From assembly GCA_035998445.1 (NCBI GenBank), contig DASYHQ010000051.1, positions 62,001 to 126,000 on the forward strand: a DNA stretch of 64,000 nt, in the 5' to 3' direction. The position numbers were made by a program, and so were the translations under genes. Under the pieces are notes generated by a model that did no database searches, was not told the DNA's origin, and saw nothing but the letters and a program-made list of their open reading frames with translations. The stretch comes from Tepidisphaeraceae bacterium (GTDB taxonomy: Bacteria > Planctomycetota > Phycisphaerae > Tepidisphaerales > Tepidisphaeraceae). Below are positions 31,199 to 38,971 of this stretch, piece after piece. The number at the start of each line of letters is the position of its first letter. The first letter of the stretch is position 1.

Positions 31199-34100
31199 CT
31201 ACGGCGTGGCTTGGCGCTCGAATCCCATGAACGTGATCTGGGCACCAACCGATCGGCCATCCGGCACGGGCAGTATCTGCGTGTTGTCGAATGACAGCTC
31301 GATCTTCCTGCGACCATGTCCGGCCGGCAATTGGCCAGCGATCTCGAAGTGGCCCACGGGCAATTGCTTAGAGGCGATCGTCACGCCGTCCACCTTCAGT
31401 ACCGCGGTGCTGGTGTGATCGGGGTTGCCCACGAGCGGCACCACGCCGCGCACGGCGACGCGGTCGTCCGTCTCGGGCATCAGGATCGCATGAACGATCC
31501 CGGCCGCCCAGCCGTCGGTTGATACACCTTCGTACACGACCGCTTGTTGCGTCAGGTCGGTCGGGAAGGCCGAGAGCGCGCGGGGAACAAACGTCGCCGG
31601 TTCAAACCCGACGAAGAAGATCTTCGCTGCCACGGGGCGGTTGTCGGGAGCGGGGAAGTATTGGTTGTCCTCGAAGGTCAGCTCAACCCGCCGGCGGCCT
31701 TGGCCGGGGGGCACGTCGCCGATCAGTTCGAACTCGCCAAGCGTAACCATCTTCTCGGCCAGCACTTGGCCATCGAGCTTCAGCACGGCCTTGGTGGAAT
31801 AACCCTTGTTGCCCACGTTCGGCACCTCACCGCGCACGGAGAGCTTGTCGCCGGGCTCGGGCTTCAGCATATAGTAGGACGCATCCGACACCCAGCCGTC
31901 CTTTTCATAGATGCCAGAGTATTCCACGTGCTGGTTCATCAAATCTTTGGGGAACGTGGTTAGCGACCGCGGCGCCCGCAGGTTGGCGTAGTCATCCTCG
32001 CCGACCACCGAAATGCCGCGGGCGAAGCAGACCAGCTTGCGATGGTCGAAGGTGATATCGTTACCCCACAAGTTCATTAACCGCACCCGTTGGAAGGGGA
32101 AATAGGTGCCGAACTCGTTGAGGTCGATCATGACGTAAGACCGTCCCTTGATCACCTGCGGCTTCAGGGGTGGCGAAAAGACACGGGCCGACCCGCGGCC
32201 CACCAGCGGCAGTGTCACGCGCGTATCGCCGATCGCGTCGGCCTTCGGTAAGAAATTGGCCTTGTCGGACTTCAGCGTCGCGGTGATGTCGAGTACGAGC
32301 CGTACCTGTTCCGTGGGCTGAAGGACTTCGAATAACAGATAGCGCCCAATCCCGATGAACCGCGCGCCGGGGATCAAGCGGTCCCGTTCGACTTGGTAGA
32401 ACGTAACCCGCTCCGCCTGCTTAAGGCTGCCATAGTAGGCAATCCCGAACTCGCTGAATTTGTACAACAGGTGGTTCCGCACCGTTGCCATCGGCTTCAC
32501 AATGAACGGCTCCGCGTGGCTGGGCTCGTAGTGGAAGCGGTTCAGGACCGACAGGGCCGTACCGGTCCCGATCAAGTACTGGCTCTGTCCGGGGTCGCCA
32601 TCGATCAGGCCGACCCGGGAGTAGCGGAACGGGTTCTCGTGTTCACGGCCCAGCCCGTTAGGGTCCGAGGTCGTAAGTTCCGGATCGTTCGGATCCCGCT
32701 TCAGATCGAAAGCGGCATCCCCGCGTTTTTCGGCGACCGCGGCGAGCAGGCGGGCAGAGGCGTCGACGATTACCGGCGACCGTACCCGCGCGCCCAAGTC
32801 GACCGACTCGATGTTGCCGAAATAATCATGGGTCGGGAAACCGCTTGGGATGCCGCTGGCGTAGACCGACTCGAACTTCGACAGCGTGATGCTCGACGTG
32901 TCCAACAGCAGCGACGCGGGGCCCAGCTCCCGGATCGTCTCGTTGAACTTTTGGGTCACGCGCATCTCCGAGGCCTCATAGATCTCGGTGAACCCCGCGC
33001 CGCGCGACTCGGCGACGTACCCGCGCTGGATCCACGCAGTCGACAGCAACAGCGCCACGAACATCGCCAGTCGCGCTGGAGCAAACCGGCCGCGGCTGAG
33101 GAGCACGATCGCCACCACGCCGAGCATGAACGGCTGGAGGAACATCGCCAGCTTGTACAGACCGAACGCCGATCGCCCCTGGAACAGTTGGACGCCGACG
33201 ACGAACATCACCACCATCACCGTCGCGGTCGCCTCCCCGCGCCACGCGAGGCGAGCGCCCAACAGGACCACGGCGACCGTCGCGATCAGTCCGGTCAGGA
33301 TCGTCAGGGAGAGGAAGGGCTCAAGCGGCAGGGTGGCGATCATCTGCAGGTTCCACAGGTTCGCCAGCCCGCTTGGCAGCAGGTAATAGGGAAAGAGCTT
33401 CACCTGCACGTCGGTGTTGGCGCTGCCGGTTTGCACCTGATCGAGCAGGAACAGCACCGCGTTGACGCTGTAGGTCTGCATCATCACCGCGACCACGACC
33501 GCAGCGAACAGCACTACCCCGGTAACGCGCCGCCACGGCGCGCGGCCGCGCCGGCGGACGATCTGCACCACCTGATACCCCACCAGCGACACGCCCAAGA
33601 ACGGGGCCGATTCCGGGTAGATCACGAGCAACCCAGCGCCCGCGATGCCCGTCAGAATGCCGTACCGCCACACGTGCCGGCCCTGCACGGTGTGCAGCGG
33701 ACGCAGCAGCAGGGCGGCCAGCAGGGTCAGGATGCTCAGCCCCGCGACCTGCGCGATCAGCTGATACATCGCCCCGAACGTCGACAGCGCCGACACCGCC
33801 ATCAGCGCGCACGCTCCCAGCGCCACGCGGTACCGCCGGCGCGACCGGTAGACCAGACCCGCCGCCGCGCTAACGAGGCCGCCGTGCATCGCGATGATGG
33901 CCGGCATGAATACCTCGTGCACGGTCAGGCCCGTCGTGCCCGCCGCCCAGGCGATGATCAGTTCGCACCCCGGCCGTTGGGCGTCCCGGGCGTGCATGAA
34001 CCAGAAGTTCTGGTTGTAGTTGCGCCCCTCGGTCAAGGCTTCGACCGGCGGGATGTCGAAAAACCCGTAATGCAGGAACCGCTCAGCGGCCATGGTGTAG

Positions 34101-34528
34101 TTGGCCATGTCCTCGTTGCAGTAGCTGAGCCAGTTAAACCCGAACTCCAGCATCGGTCGGCCGGAAAGCACCAGCGCCACCAAGATGATCACCGCGAACG
34201 GTGTGTACGGATTCAACCACGGCCGCCGCCGGCGGCGGCGTTGTGGCAGGGGGCGCATTAGCCCCGCGGTATCGCGCCGATGCGCCCACCACAGCCCTGC
34301 GCCGGCCACTACGATCAACAGTAGCGTCACCGGTAGCGCCAGCGTCTTGACGGGAATGCCCATCCGGTTCACGAAGAAGACCGGCAGCACCGTGCAGACC
34401 ACCCCCAACGGCGGGGCCAGCAGCACGCTCTGCAGCTTGTTCCGTGTCACGTCCAACGCGCGCATCAGCACGTAACCAAGCGATGTCCAAAGCGACAGAA
34501 GCAGGACGCAGAACAGTAAAGCGAGCAA
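31199..34528 (-). CDS. Giant polytopic membrane protein with two tandem C-terminal beta domains (GT-C-like)
   Basis: 1109 residues from TTG 34528, chosen because GGAG stands 7 nt upstream; the frame is open to a TTG at 34582. About 12-13 hydrophobic helices fill residues 1-480 (YVLMRALD, VFFVNRMGIPVK, LLVIYPESAPFLGVSLVGYQVV). A soluble region follows (about 500-850), then two copies of a 125-residue beta domain (about 854-982 and 983-1109), each starting FPxDL-x-Q-x-V-x-Y-x-G and containing DGW, L-x-P-E, V-R-G-x-V-P-x-V-G-N, AVLK-x-DG, G-x-G-R-R and F-x-G-F-E. The layout resembles GT-C or PMT-type glycosyltransferases, but I see no catalytic DE/DD loop that I would trust. The family is not recognised. 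Confidence 0.75.
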   Translation of the reverse strand: MLALLFCVLLLSLWTSLGYVLMRALDVTRNKLQSVLLAPPLGVVCTVLPVFFVNRMGIPVKTLALPVTLLLIVVAGAGLWWAHRRDTAGLMRPLPQRRRRRRPWLNPYTPFAVIILVALVLSGRPMLEFGFNWLSYCNEDMANYTMAAERFLHYGFFDIPPVEALTEGRNYNQNFWFMHARDAQRPGCELIIAWAAGTTGLTVHEVFMPAIIAMHGGLVSAAAGLVYRSRRRYRVALGACALMAVSALSTFGAMYQLIAQVAGLSILTLLAALLLRPLHTVQGRHVWRYGILTGIAGAGLLVIYPESAPFLGVSLVGYQVVQIVRRRGRAPWRRVTGVVLFAAVVVAVMMQTYSVNAVLFLLDQVQTGSANTDVQVKLFPYYLLPSGLANLWNLQMIATLPLEPFLSLTILTGLIATVAVVLLGARLAWRGEATATVMVVMFVVGVQLFQGRSAFGLYKLAMFLQPFMLGVVAIVLLSRGRFAPARLAMFVALLLSTAWIQRGYVAESRGAGFTEIYEASEMRVTQKFNETIRELGPASLLLDTSSITLSKFESVYASGIPSGFPTHDYFGNIESVDLGARVRSPVIVDASARLLAAVAEKRGDAAFDLKRDPNDPELTTSDPNGLGREHENPFRYSRVGLIDGDPGQSQYLIGTGTALSVLNRFHYEPSHAEPFIVKPMATVRNHLLYKFSEFGIAYYGSLKQAERVTFYQVERDRLIPGARFIGIGRYLLFEVLQPTEQVRLVLDITATLKSDKANFLPKADAIGDTRVTLPLVGRGSARVFSPPLKPQVIKGRSYVMIDLNEFGTYFPFQRVRLMNLWGNDITFDHRKLVCFARGISVVGEDDYANLRAPRSLTTFPKDLMNQHVEYSGIYEKDGWVSDASYYMLKPEPGDKLSVRGEVPNVGNKGYSTKAVLKLDGQVLAEKMVTLGEFELIGDVPPGQGRRRVELTFEDNQYFPAPDNRPVAAKIFFVGFEPATFVPRALSAFPTDLTQQAVVYEGVSTDGWAAGIVHAILMPETDDRVAVRGVVPLVGNPDHTSTAVLKVDGVTIASKQLPVGHFEIAGQLPAGHGRRKIELSFDNTQILPVPDGRSVGAQITFMGFERQATP

Positions 34529-34629
34529 TGCCGATCTCCAAAGCGGGGTGAAGTCGTGGGCCGGGCAGGGTAATGGGCGCAAAGGGGAAGATCAAATGTG
34601 AACGGTACAAGCACGAAACGCGCACCAAC

Positions 34630-34696
34630 GTTTAGTCGTGGGCTTGCCCGCGATTGGTGACCGACGAATCCATCGCGGGCAAGCCCGCGGCTAAAC
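34630..34696. repeat. Inverted repeat, 25-bp arms
   Basis: The arms 34630-34654 and 34672-34696 (GTTTAG, then GGGCTTGCCCGCGAT) pair with two mismatches around a 17-nt centre, in the gap between the divergent membrane-protein and PAP2 genes. Confidence 0.85.
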
Positions 34697-34748
34697 ATCG
34701 TGCTGGCTAGCCTATGGCCCCCGCTTGGCCTACACTGCCGCCCCTGGC

Positions 34749-35348
34749 ATGGAATTCAACGTCTTTTTGTTCGCGGGCCTCTGCGTCGCCTGCATTATCT
34801 TGATGATCGCCGAGCGCCGCGGTGCGCCGGTCGTGCTTACGTTGCGGCTGAAGAACGACATCAAACGCGAGACCCGCTTCCTCCAGCAGTACGGCCAATT
34901 CACGTGCTGCACGATCGTTGTGGCGATCGTCTTCTGCCTGGGTGGCTCCAGTTGGCGCGGCCATGGGCAGGGCATTGTCGTCCCCCTGGCCGTGGCGCCA
35001 CTGGTGGCCGGCGGGCTGGGGATGTTCGTTAAACGGCTGCTGAGCCGGGTGCGCCCCGGCCACGAGAACGCCGGTAAGTTCCTCGGCCCCCAAAAAGGCC
35101 ACGCCAACTTCCGCGAAAGCTTCCCATCCAATCATAGCGCCACCGCCATGGCGCTCAGCGTCGGACTGTCGTACCTCTACCCGCCAGCCGCGATTGTCTT
35201 CTGGACGCTCGCGGTCGTCACTGGCCTGCTGCGATACCTTTTAGATGCCCACTGGCCTAGCGACGTTCTGGGCGGCTTGGCCTTCGGTTATGCGATTGCC
35301 TGGGCGGTTTGGCATGGGATCGCGGCGGTGGGTGGGTTTACTTTGTGA
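34749..35348 (+). CDS. PAP2-type membrane phosphatase (polyprenyl- or lipid-phosphate phosphatase)
   Basis: 199 residues from the ATG at 34749; the longer frame from 34725 starts with a TTG and has no support. Five hydrophobic segments. The three phosphatase signature blocks are intact: K95-R-L-L-S-R-V-R102-P, then F-P127-S-N-H129, then R162-Y-L-L-D-A-H168-W-P-S-D172. Family members dephosphorylate undecaprenyl pyrophosphate, phosphatidate or similar lipids at the outer face of the inner membrane. Next to the polyprenyl-phosphate glycosyltransferase group, recycling of the polyprenyl carrier is the natural role (inference). An inverted repeat lies 20 bp after the stop. Confidence 0.9.
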   Translation: MEFNVFLFAGLCVACIILMIAERRGAPVVLTLRLKNDIKRETRFLQQYGQFTCCTIVVAIVFCLGGSSWRGHGQGIVVPLAVAPLVAGGLGMFVKRLLSRVRPGHENAGKFLGPQKGHANFRESFPSNHSATAMALSVGLSYLYPPAAIVFWTLAVVTGLLRYLLDAHWPSDVLGGLAFGYAIAWAVWHGIAAVGGFTL

Positions 35349-35368
35349 GGCTGGCGCGATCCTCCGGT

Positions 35369-35481
35369 CCCTCTCCCGGTACGCCGGGAGAGGCTAGGTG
35401 AGGGTGATTTCGAACTGCTGACGACTTGGGCAGATCGAAATCACCCTCACCCTAACCCTCTCCCGGCGTACCGGGAGAGGG
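35369..35481. repeat. Large palindromic repeat element, about 45-bp arms
   Basis: The arms 35369-35413 and 35435-35481 pair over nearly their full length. Each arm also holds its own hairpin, CTCTCCCGG-TACG-CCGGGAGAG (35371-35393) and its counterpart, so it can fold as one long stem or as two. It lies between the PAP2 and nuclease genes. Confidence 0.9.
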
Positions 35482-35538
35482 GATTAAAGGGCAGCCGCCT
35501 TCCAATTGGTCCTTGGACATTCACCCTCCCCCTTCCCC

Positions 35539-36192
35539 ATGTCGTTCAAATGGGACTTTTCCACCCTCGCTGACCACCTCGGCCAAGCCCTTCAGGCCGT
35601 CGAGGCCGACTTGCGGCTTGAGCAGGCCGTCTACGGCTTAGACGCCAAGGACGAGCGCACGATCCAAGCCATCCTCGGCGAGCGCCTCACGGCCCACTAC
35701 GACGTGGCGCGCGAGGTGCACTACCCATCATCGGCCGGGAAGAAGCTCACGCACCGCCAGCGCTGCGACCTTGTGCTGACGCCCAAGGGCCGGCCATTGA
35801 AGTTGGACGTCGCGCCGCCGACGCTCTTTGATCCGGCTAACCTGTGCGATCCCGCTGACGCGCTCTGGCTTGAGGTGAAGATTGCCTATCAGTTCCGCGA
35901 GGGCGGCCAGCGGCACGGCGGCTATGGCCAGCAGTGGCGCACCGCCGTCGTGCGCGACTTGCAGAAGATGGAGGCCGAGGAGCGTATCCACGAGGCCGGC
36001 CTCGTGCTGATCGTCTTCAACGAGTCGGGCGAGGTGCTGGGAAAGGACCTGGACCTGTTCGAGCGCGTGCTGATGCAAAAAGAGGTGTTGGCCGGCTATC
36101 GGCACGTGCGCTCAATCGACATCTGGGAACGCATCGGCCATCGCCTTGCCACCGCCGCCGTCTGGCCGACGCTGCAGCGGGGGGAGGGGTAG
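35539..36192 (+). CDS. Orphan PD-(D/E)XK-like nuclease-fold protein
   Basis: 217 residues from the ATG at 35539. Residues 72-118 show a PD-(D/E)XK-type core: a beta strand with D77 (QRCDLVLT), then E112-x-K114 at the end of the next strand (ALWLEVKIAYQFR), and an upstream helix with E59 (DVAREVHYP). The rest is helical (QWRTAVVRDLQKMEAEERI, GLVLIVFNESGEVL). This layout resembles restriction-endonuclease-like or DUF-type nucleases. No methyltransferase, McrBC, helicase or toxin partner is adjacent; the neighbours are a PAP2 phosphatase and an HPP protein, with repeat elements on both sides. A metabolic or degenerate nuclease-fold protein is possible. Function unknown. Confidence 0.6.
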   Translation: MSFKWDFSTLADHLGQALQAVEADLRLEQAVYGLDAKDERTIQAILGERLTAHYDVAREVHYPSSAGKKLTHRQRCDLVLTPKGRPLKLDVAPPTLFDPANLCDPADALWLEVKIAYQFREGGQRHGGYGQQWRTAVVRDLQKMEAEERIHEAGLVLIVFNESGEVLGKDLDLFERVLMQKEVLAGYRHVRSIDIWERIGHRLATAAVWPTLQRGEG

Positions 36193-36497
36193 GAGTAGAT
36201 GGAACTAACGAAGGCCAAGGATGCTGAGTCACGAGAGGGTGGCAATAGACGCGTCCGCTCCGCTCCGACCGTGGCATGGGCGTCTCGCCCATGCGTGCAT
36301 TAAGTCCAGAAAACCAGATTTGTTTCGGCAGCTTTGGTCAGCGCGGTGCGGAACAAATAAGCTCTTCTATTCCAATCCGCACGCATGGGCGAGACGCCCA
36401 TGCCACGGTCGGAGCGGACGCGATCATCTGCTGTAACACCCCTCAGGATGACGGCGCTTGCGTCGCGGTTACACCCGCGTCGAACCAGCCCTACCCT
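36193..36497. repeat. Intergenic palindromic element with arms at 36250-36298 and 36379-36422
   Basis: Between the nuclease-fold gene and the convergent HPP gene. Two arms, each containing the hairpin CATGGGCG-TCT-CGCCCATG or its reverse, pair over about 44 bp. The left arm carries one extra 5-bp GCTCC unit. The 80-nt centre is A/T-richer than its surroundings and resembles the spacer of a miniature element. A fragment CCTCAGGATGACG at 36441-36453 matches the 7753-7832 element. No gene seen. Confidence 0.85.
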
Positions 36498-37025
36498 CTA
36501 CCGTTCCGGAACGAGTGCCCGCCGCGCAAGTGCCCAGACCGCGGCCCGTTGCATGCCGACGAGCATGGCGGTCACCGCGACGGCGGCGGCGAACGTGACG
36601 ATGCTGCTCTCGTCGCCCGCGCGGAACGCGAACGCCAGCGACGTCGACACCGCCGGCGGGTGCACGGCGTCCAGCGTGATCATCAGCGTGATCGTCACGA
36701 CCATCGCCACCCCGCCGGCGACGTAGGGGCTGGTCGACCCCAAGGCCTTGTACGCACCGAACCCGATTACCGCCGCCAGCAGCTGTGACAGGACCAGCGT
36801 GCGCACGCGGTTGGTGCCGTGCTGCGGGTCGAGGTAGATCAGAAACGCGCTGCTCGCCAGCGAGGCGAACAGCAGCCGCTGGTTGCTGACGAACTCGACG
36901 AGCAGGAAGACCGCCAGCACGACGAACGTCGGCAGCATCGCCAGCATGAACTCGTCGCGCAGCGACAGCCGCCGGCGCGGCGCGGTCTGCGTCTCGTTGG
37001 TGCCGATCGGCTTGAGGCTGTCCAT
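36498..37025 (-). CDS. HPP family membrane protein
   Basis: 175 residues from the ATG at 37025 (MDSLKPIG). Four to five hydrophobic helices (MLAMLPTFVVLAVFLLVEFV, LLFASLASSAFLIYL, VLSQLLAAVIGFGAYKAL, VAMVVTITLMITLDAVHPPA). The family motif H-P-P is present in TLDAVHPPAVSTSLAFAF. HPP proteins are integral membrane proteins; one relative has been linked to nitrite transport in plants, but in most bacteria the substrate is unknown. The open frame extends to 37814 only as the shadow of the next gene. No signal of coregulation with the SGNH gene 98 bp upstream, although both are on the minus strand. Confidence 0.88.
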   Translation of the reverse strand: MDSLKPIGTNETQTAPRRRLSLRDEFMLAMLPTFVVLAVFLLVEFVSNQRLLFASLASSAFLIYLDPQHGTNRVRTLVLSQLLAAVIGFGAYKALGSTSPYVAGGVAMVVTITLMITLDAVHPPAVSTSLAFAFRAGDESSIVTFAAAVAVTAMLVGMQRAAVWALARRALVPER

Positions 37026-37123
37026 CTGGTCGGTCACGCGCGTCCCACTAAATCGTCCCACGGCCGACGCTTGCCGACCCGCGGCGCCACTGTACAGCGC
37101 TAGTGAAAAACCCGCCGCGCCCG

Positions 37124-37798
37124 TTACGGTAGGGCGGTCGTGGCGGGCCAATCGCCGCTGGCAGCGGCGATCTTCAGCAGATGCTCGGCAATGAACTTGG
37201 CCTGCCTGGCCCGCGCGGCCTCGTCGTAATGCACGTGGTCGATGAGCGACTCGGGCAGCAGCGCCTGACAGAACGCCGCAAAGTCGATGACGTGCGCGTC
37301 GGCGTCCCGCATCACGCCATCGGCGATGGCGTTGTACCGGTCCACGTCGGCCTGATAGCGGTGAAACGAGGCGCGGGCGTTGTGGATCTCGTCCACCACT
37401 GGCGTGATGCGCAGCCACGCCAGGGTGAGCCCCATGGCTGCGACTTCCTGCGTGATCGCGCGCAGGTTCGACTCGAACTGCTCGATCGGCACCTGTTTGG
37501 CCTTTGTCGTCGGATGGGTCTTCAGGTCGTGCAGGCCGCAGCTTAGCAGCAGAATGTCGGCGGGAATCGGGTCGTTCTGGCGGCGGTCCTTCAGATACGC
37601 GAGCACCCGGCTTGAATCGCCGCCACTGGCGCCCTGCGCCACGTCGAGGTTGTCTTCGGCCCGCTTGCCGTCGGTGGCGCGCTTGCGGTCGTAGTGCATC
37701 CGGCCGGCCAGTTCCCGCTCGAGGTACGGGCCGAACTGAAGCGTGAGGCTGGCGCCGACGACGAAGACGCGGGGCATGGACATCTCGTTCTGGGTCAT
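37124..37798 (-). CDS. SGNH/GDSL hydrolase
   Basis: 224 residues, no signal peptide. Block I VFVVGASLTL (S17), block II Gly-containing VAQGASGGDSSRVLAYL, block III LLLSCGLHDLK (GxHD in place of GxND), and block V D187-H-V-H190 in LIDHVHYDEAARA. These residues form an SGNH hydrolase active site, generally acting on O-acyl groups of sugars or lipids. The change of the block III Asn to His is the one oddity. Its start overlaps the stop of the upstream AraC gene by 4 bp, so the two proteins are made together and the regulator probably controls it. Downstream is the HPP gene, 98 bp away. Confidence 0.85.
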   Translation of the reverse strand: MTQNEMSMPRVFVVGASLTLQFGPYLERELAGRMHYDRKRATDGKRAEDNLDVAQGASGGDSSRVLAYLKDRRQNDPIPADILLLSCGLHDLKTHPTTKAKQVPIEQFESNLRAITQEVAAMGLTLAWLRITPVVDEIHNARASFHRYQADVDRYNAIADGVMRDADAHVIDFAAFCQALLPESLIDHVHYDEAARARQAKFIAEHLLKIAAASGDWPATTALP

Positions 37799-38736
37799 TC
37801 CAAGGCTCCTGCAATGGGCTTCCCGCCCGTAGGCCGATCGGTGCCGAATCGCATCTTGTCGCGGTACGTGCGCGGCGACATGCCGACGCGTTTCTTGAAC
37901 TCGGCCGAGAAGTAGAGCTGGCTCGCGTAACCGAGCTGATCGGCGATCGACTTTATCGGGTGGTGCGAGCCGGCCAACAGGCTTTGGGCGACCTGCATCT
38001 TCAGGTTCAGGAAGTACGCGATCGGCGCCATGCTGAAATGTTCGAGGAACAGCCGGTGCAGGGTCGACGGGCTCAGTTTCGTCATCTCACAGAGGCGCGG
38101 GACGGTTAAGTGGTCGCCGGGGTGGGTCTTCATGTAATCCACCGCCTTGCGCAGGCGCGGCGGCACCCCGCTGCGCGCGACCGAGCGGCTAAGTTCGATG
38201 ATCACCTCGTAGGCGATCGCCGATGCGACGCGGGCCGAGTCGACGGTGGGGCGTTGCAGGGTCTGATGGGCGCGCTCGAACTGCGCCGTCAGCCAAGGCA
38301 GGTCGGCGGGGCGGACGACGTCGTGGTCGGCCAGGCCGGTTAAACTGAGCAGCGTGGGCACGAGCGGGCCGGCGATCTGCATGACCTTCTTCAGGCCGAC
38401 GCCCGGCGTCGTCAGCGACATCTCGTTGTCTTCACCGGGCCGCACGAGGAACACCTGGCCCGGTTCGACGGTGTACTCCTGATCGTTCTGCACGAACCGA
38501 AACGTGCCATTCACCACCAGTTCCAGCGCCAGCTCGCGCGCGTTGCGCCGCTGCCTCAGGCAACCCTGGACCCACTCATCATCCCCGACGGAACGCAACT
38601 GCAATGGCCACGCGGGACTGGGGTCGCCGTCCTTGGCGAACGTGAAGTGGTGATTGGGATAGGGGCCGACGTTGTAGCCTTCGACGCGCGTGATGCCGTC
38701 ATCGATCGTAAGCACGTGCCGGCGTCGAATTACCAT
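37795..38736 (-). CDS. AraC family transcriptional regulator
   Basis: 313 residues from the ATG at 38736, which has a GGGGAGG ribosome-binding site about 7 nt upstream; the longer frame to 38805 lacks one. N-terminal cupin sensor (QLRSVGDDEWVQG, ALELVVNGTFRFV, EYTVEPGQVFLVRPGE) and C-terminal AraC helix-turn-helix pair (VPRLCEMTKLSPSTLHRLFLEHF and IKSIADQLGYASQLYFSAEFKKRVGMSPRTYRDKM). It controls probably the coupled SGNH hydrolase and the divergent GH63-like glycosidase gene 235 bp away (inference from position). The region between the divergent genes is A/T-rich and contains several TATA-like stretches but no clear operator. Confidence 0.92.
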   Translation of the reverse strand: MVIRRRHVLTIDDGITRVEGYNVGPYPNHHFTFAKDGDPSPAWPLQLRSVGDDEWVQGCLRQRRNARELALELVVNGTFRFVQNDQEYTVEPGQVFLVRPGEDNEMSLTTPGVGLKKVMQIAGPLVPTLLSLTGLADHDVVRPADLPWLTAQFERAHQTLQRPTVDSARVASAIAYEVIIELSRSVARSGVPPRLRKAVDYMKTHPGDHLTVPRLCEMTKLSPSTLHRLFLEHFSMAPIAYFLNLKMQVAQSLLAGSHHPIKSIADQLGYASQLYFSAEFKKRVGMSPRTYRDKMRFGTDRPTGGKPIAGALE

Positions 38737-38971
38737 GATCGGACCTCCCCGGGCTGCTGTTGGAATGAAAGCATATCGTATATAAGACCGCATGGCTATC
38801 GGCATGAGATCGGGAATTCATTTGGCTAATGCAGAATTCTTCCAGACCCGCTATGGTGTTTTCAGGCCGACTGCGGTGATGCTAATCGAAGCTAATGAGA
38901 TTTTTTATCCAAGGATGTGACAGTATTGGACATATCGTGCCGGCATCCGCCATTTGGCCGACGCTGACAGC

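Noticed and set aside
32393-34261. 622-codon plus-strand frame inside the giant membrane protein gene
   Set aside because: Its composition is dominated by Arg, Gln, His and Asp as expected of an antisense shadow in high-GC DNA. The minus frame has clear membrane helices and repeated domains.
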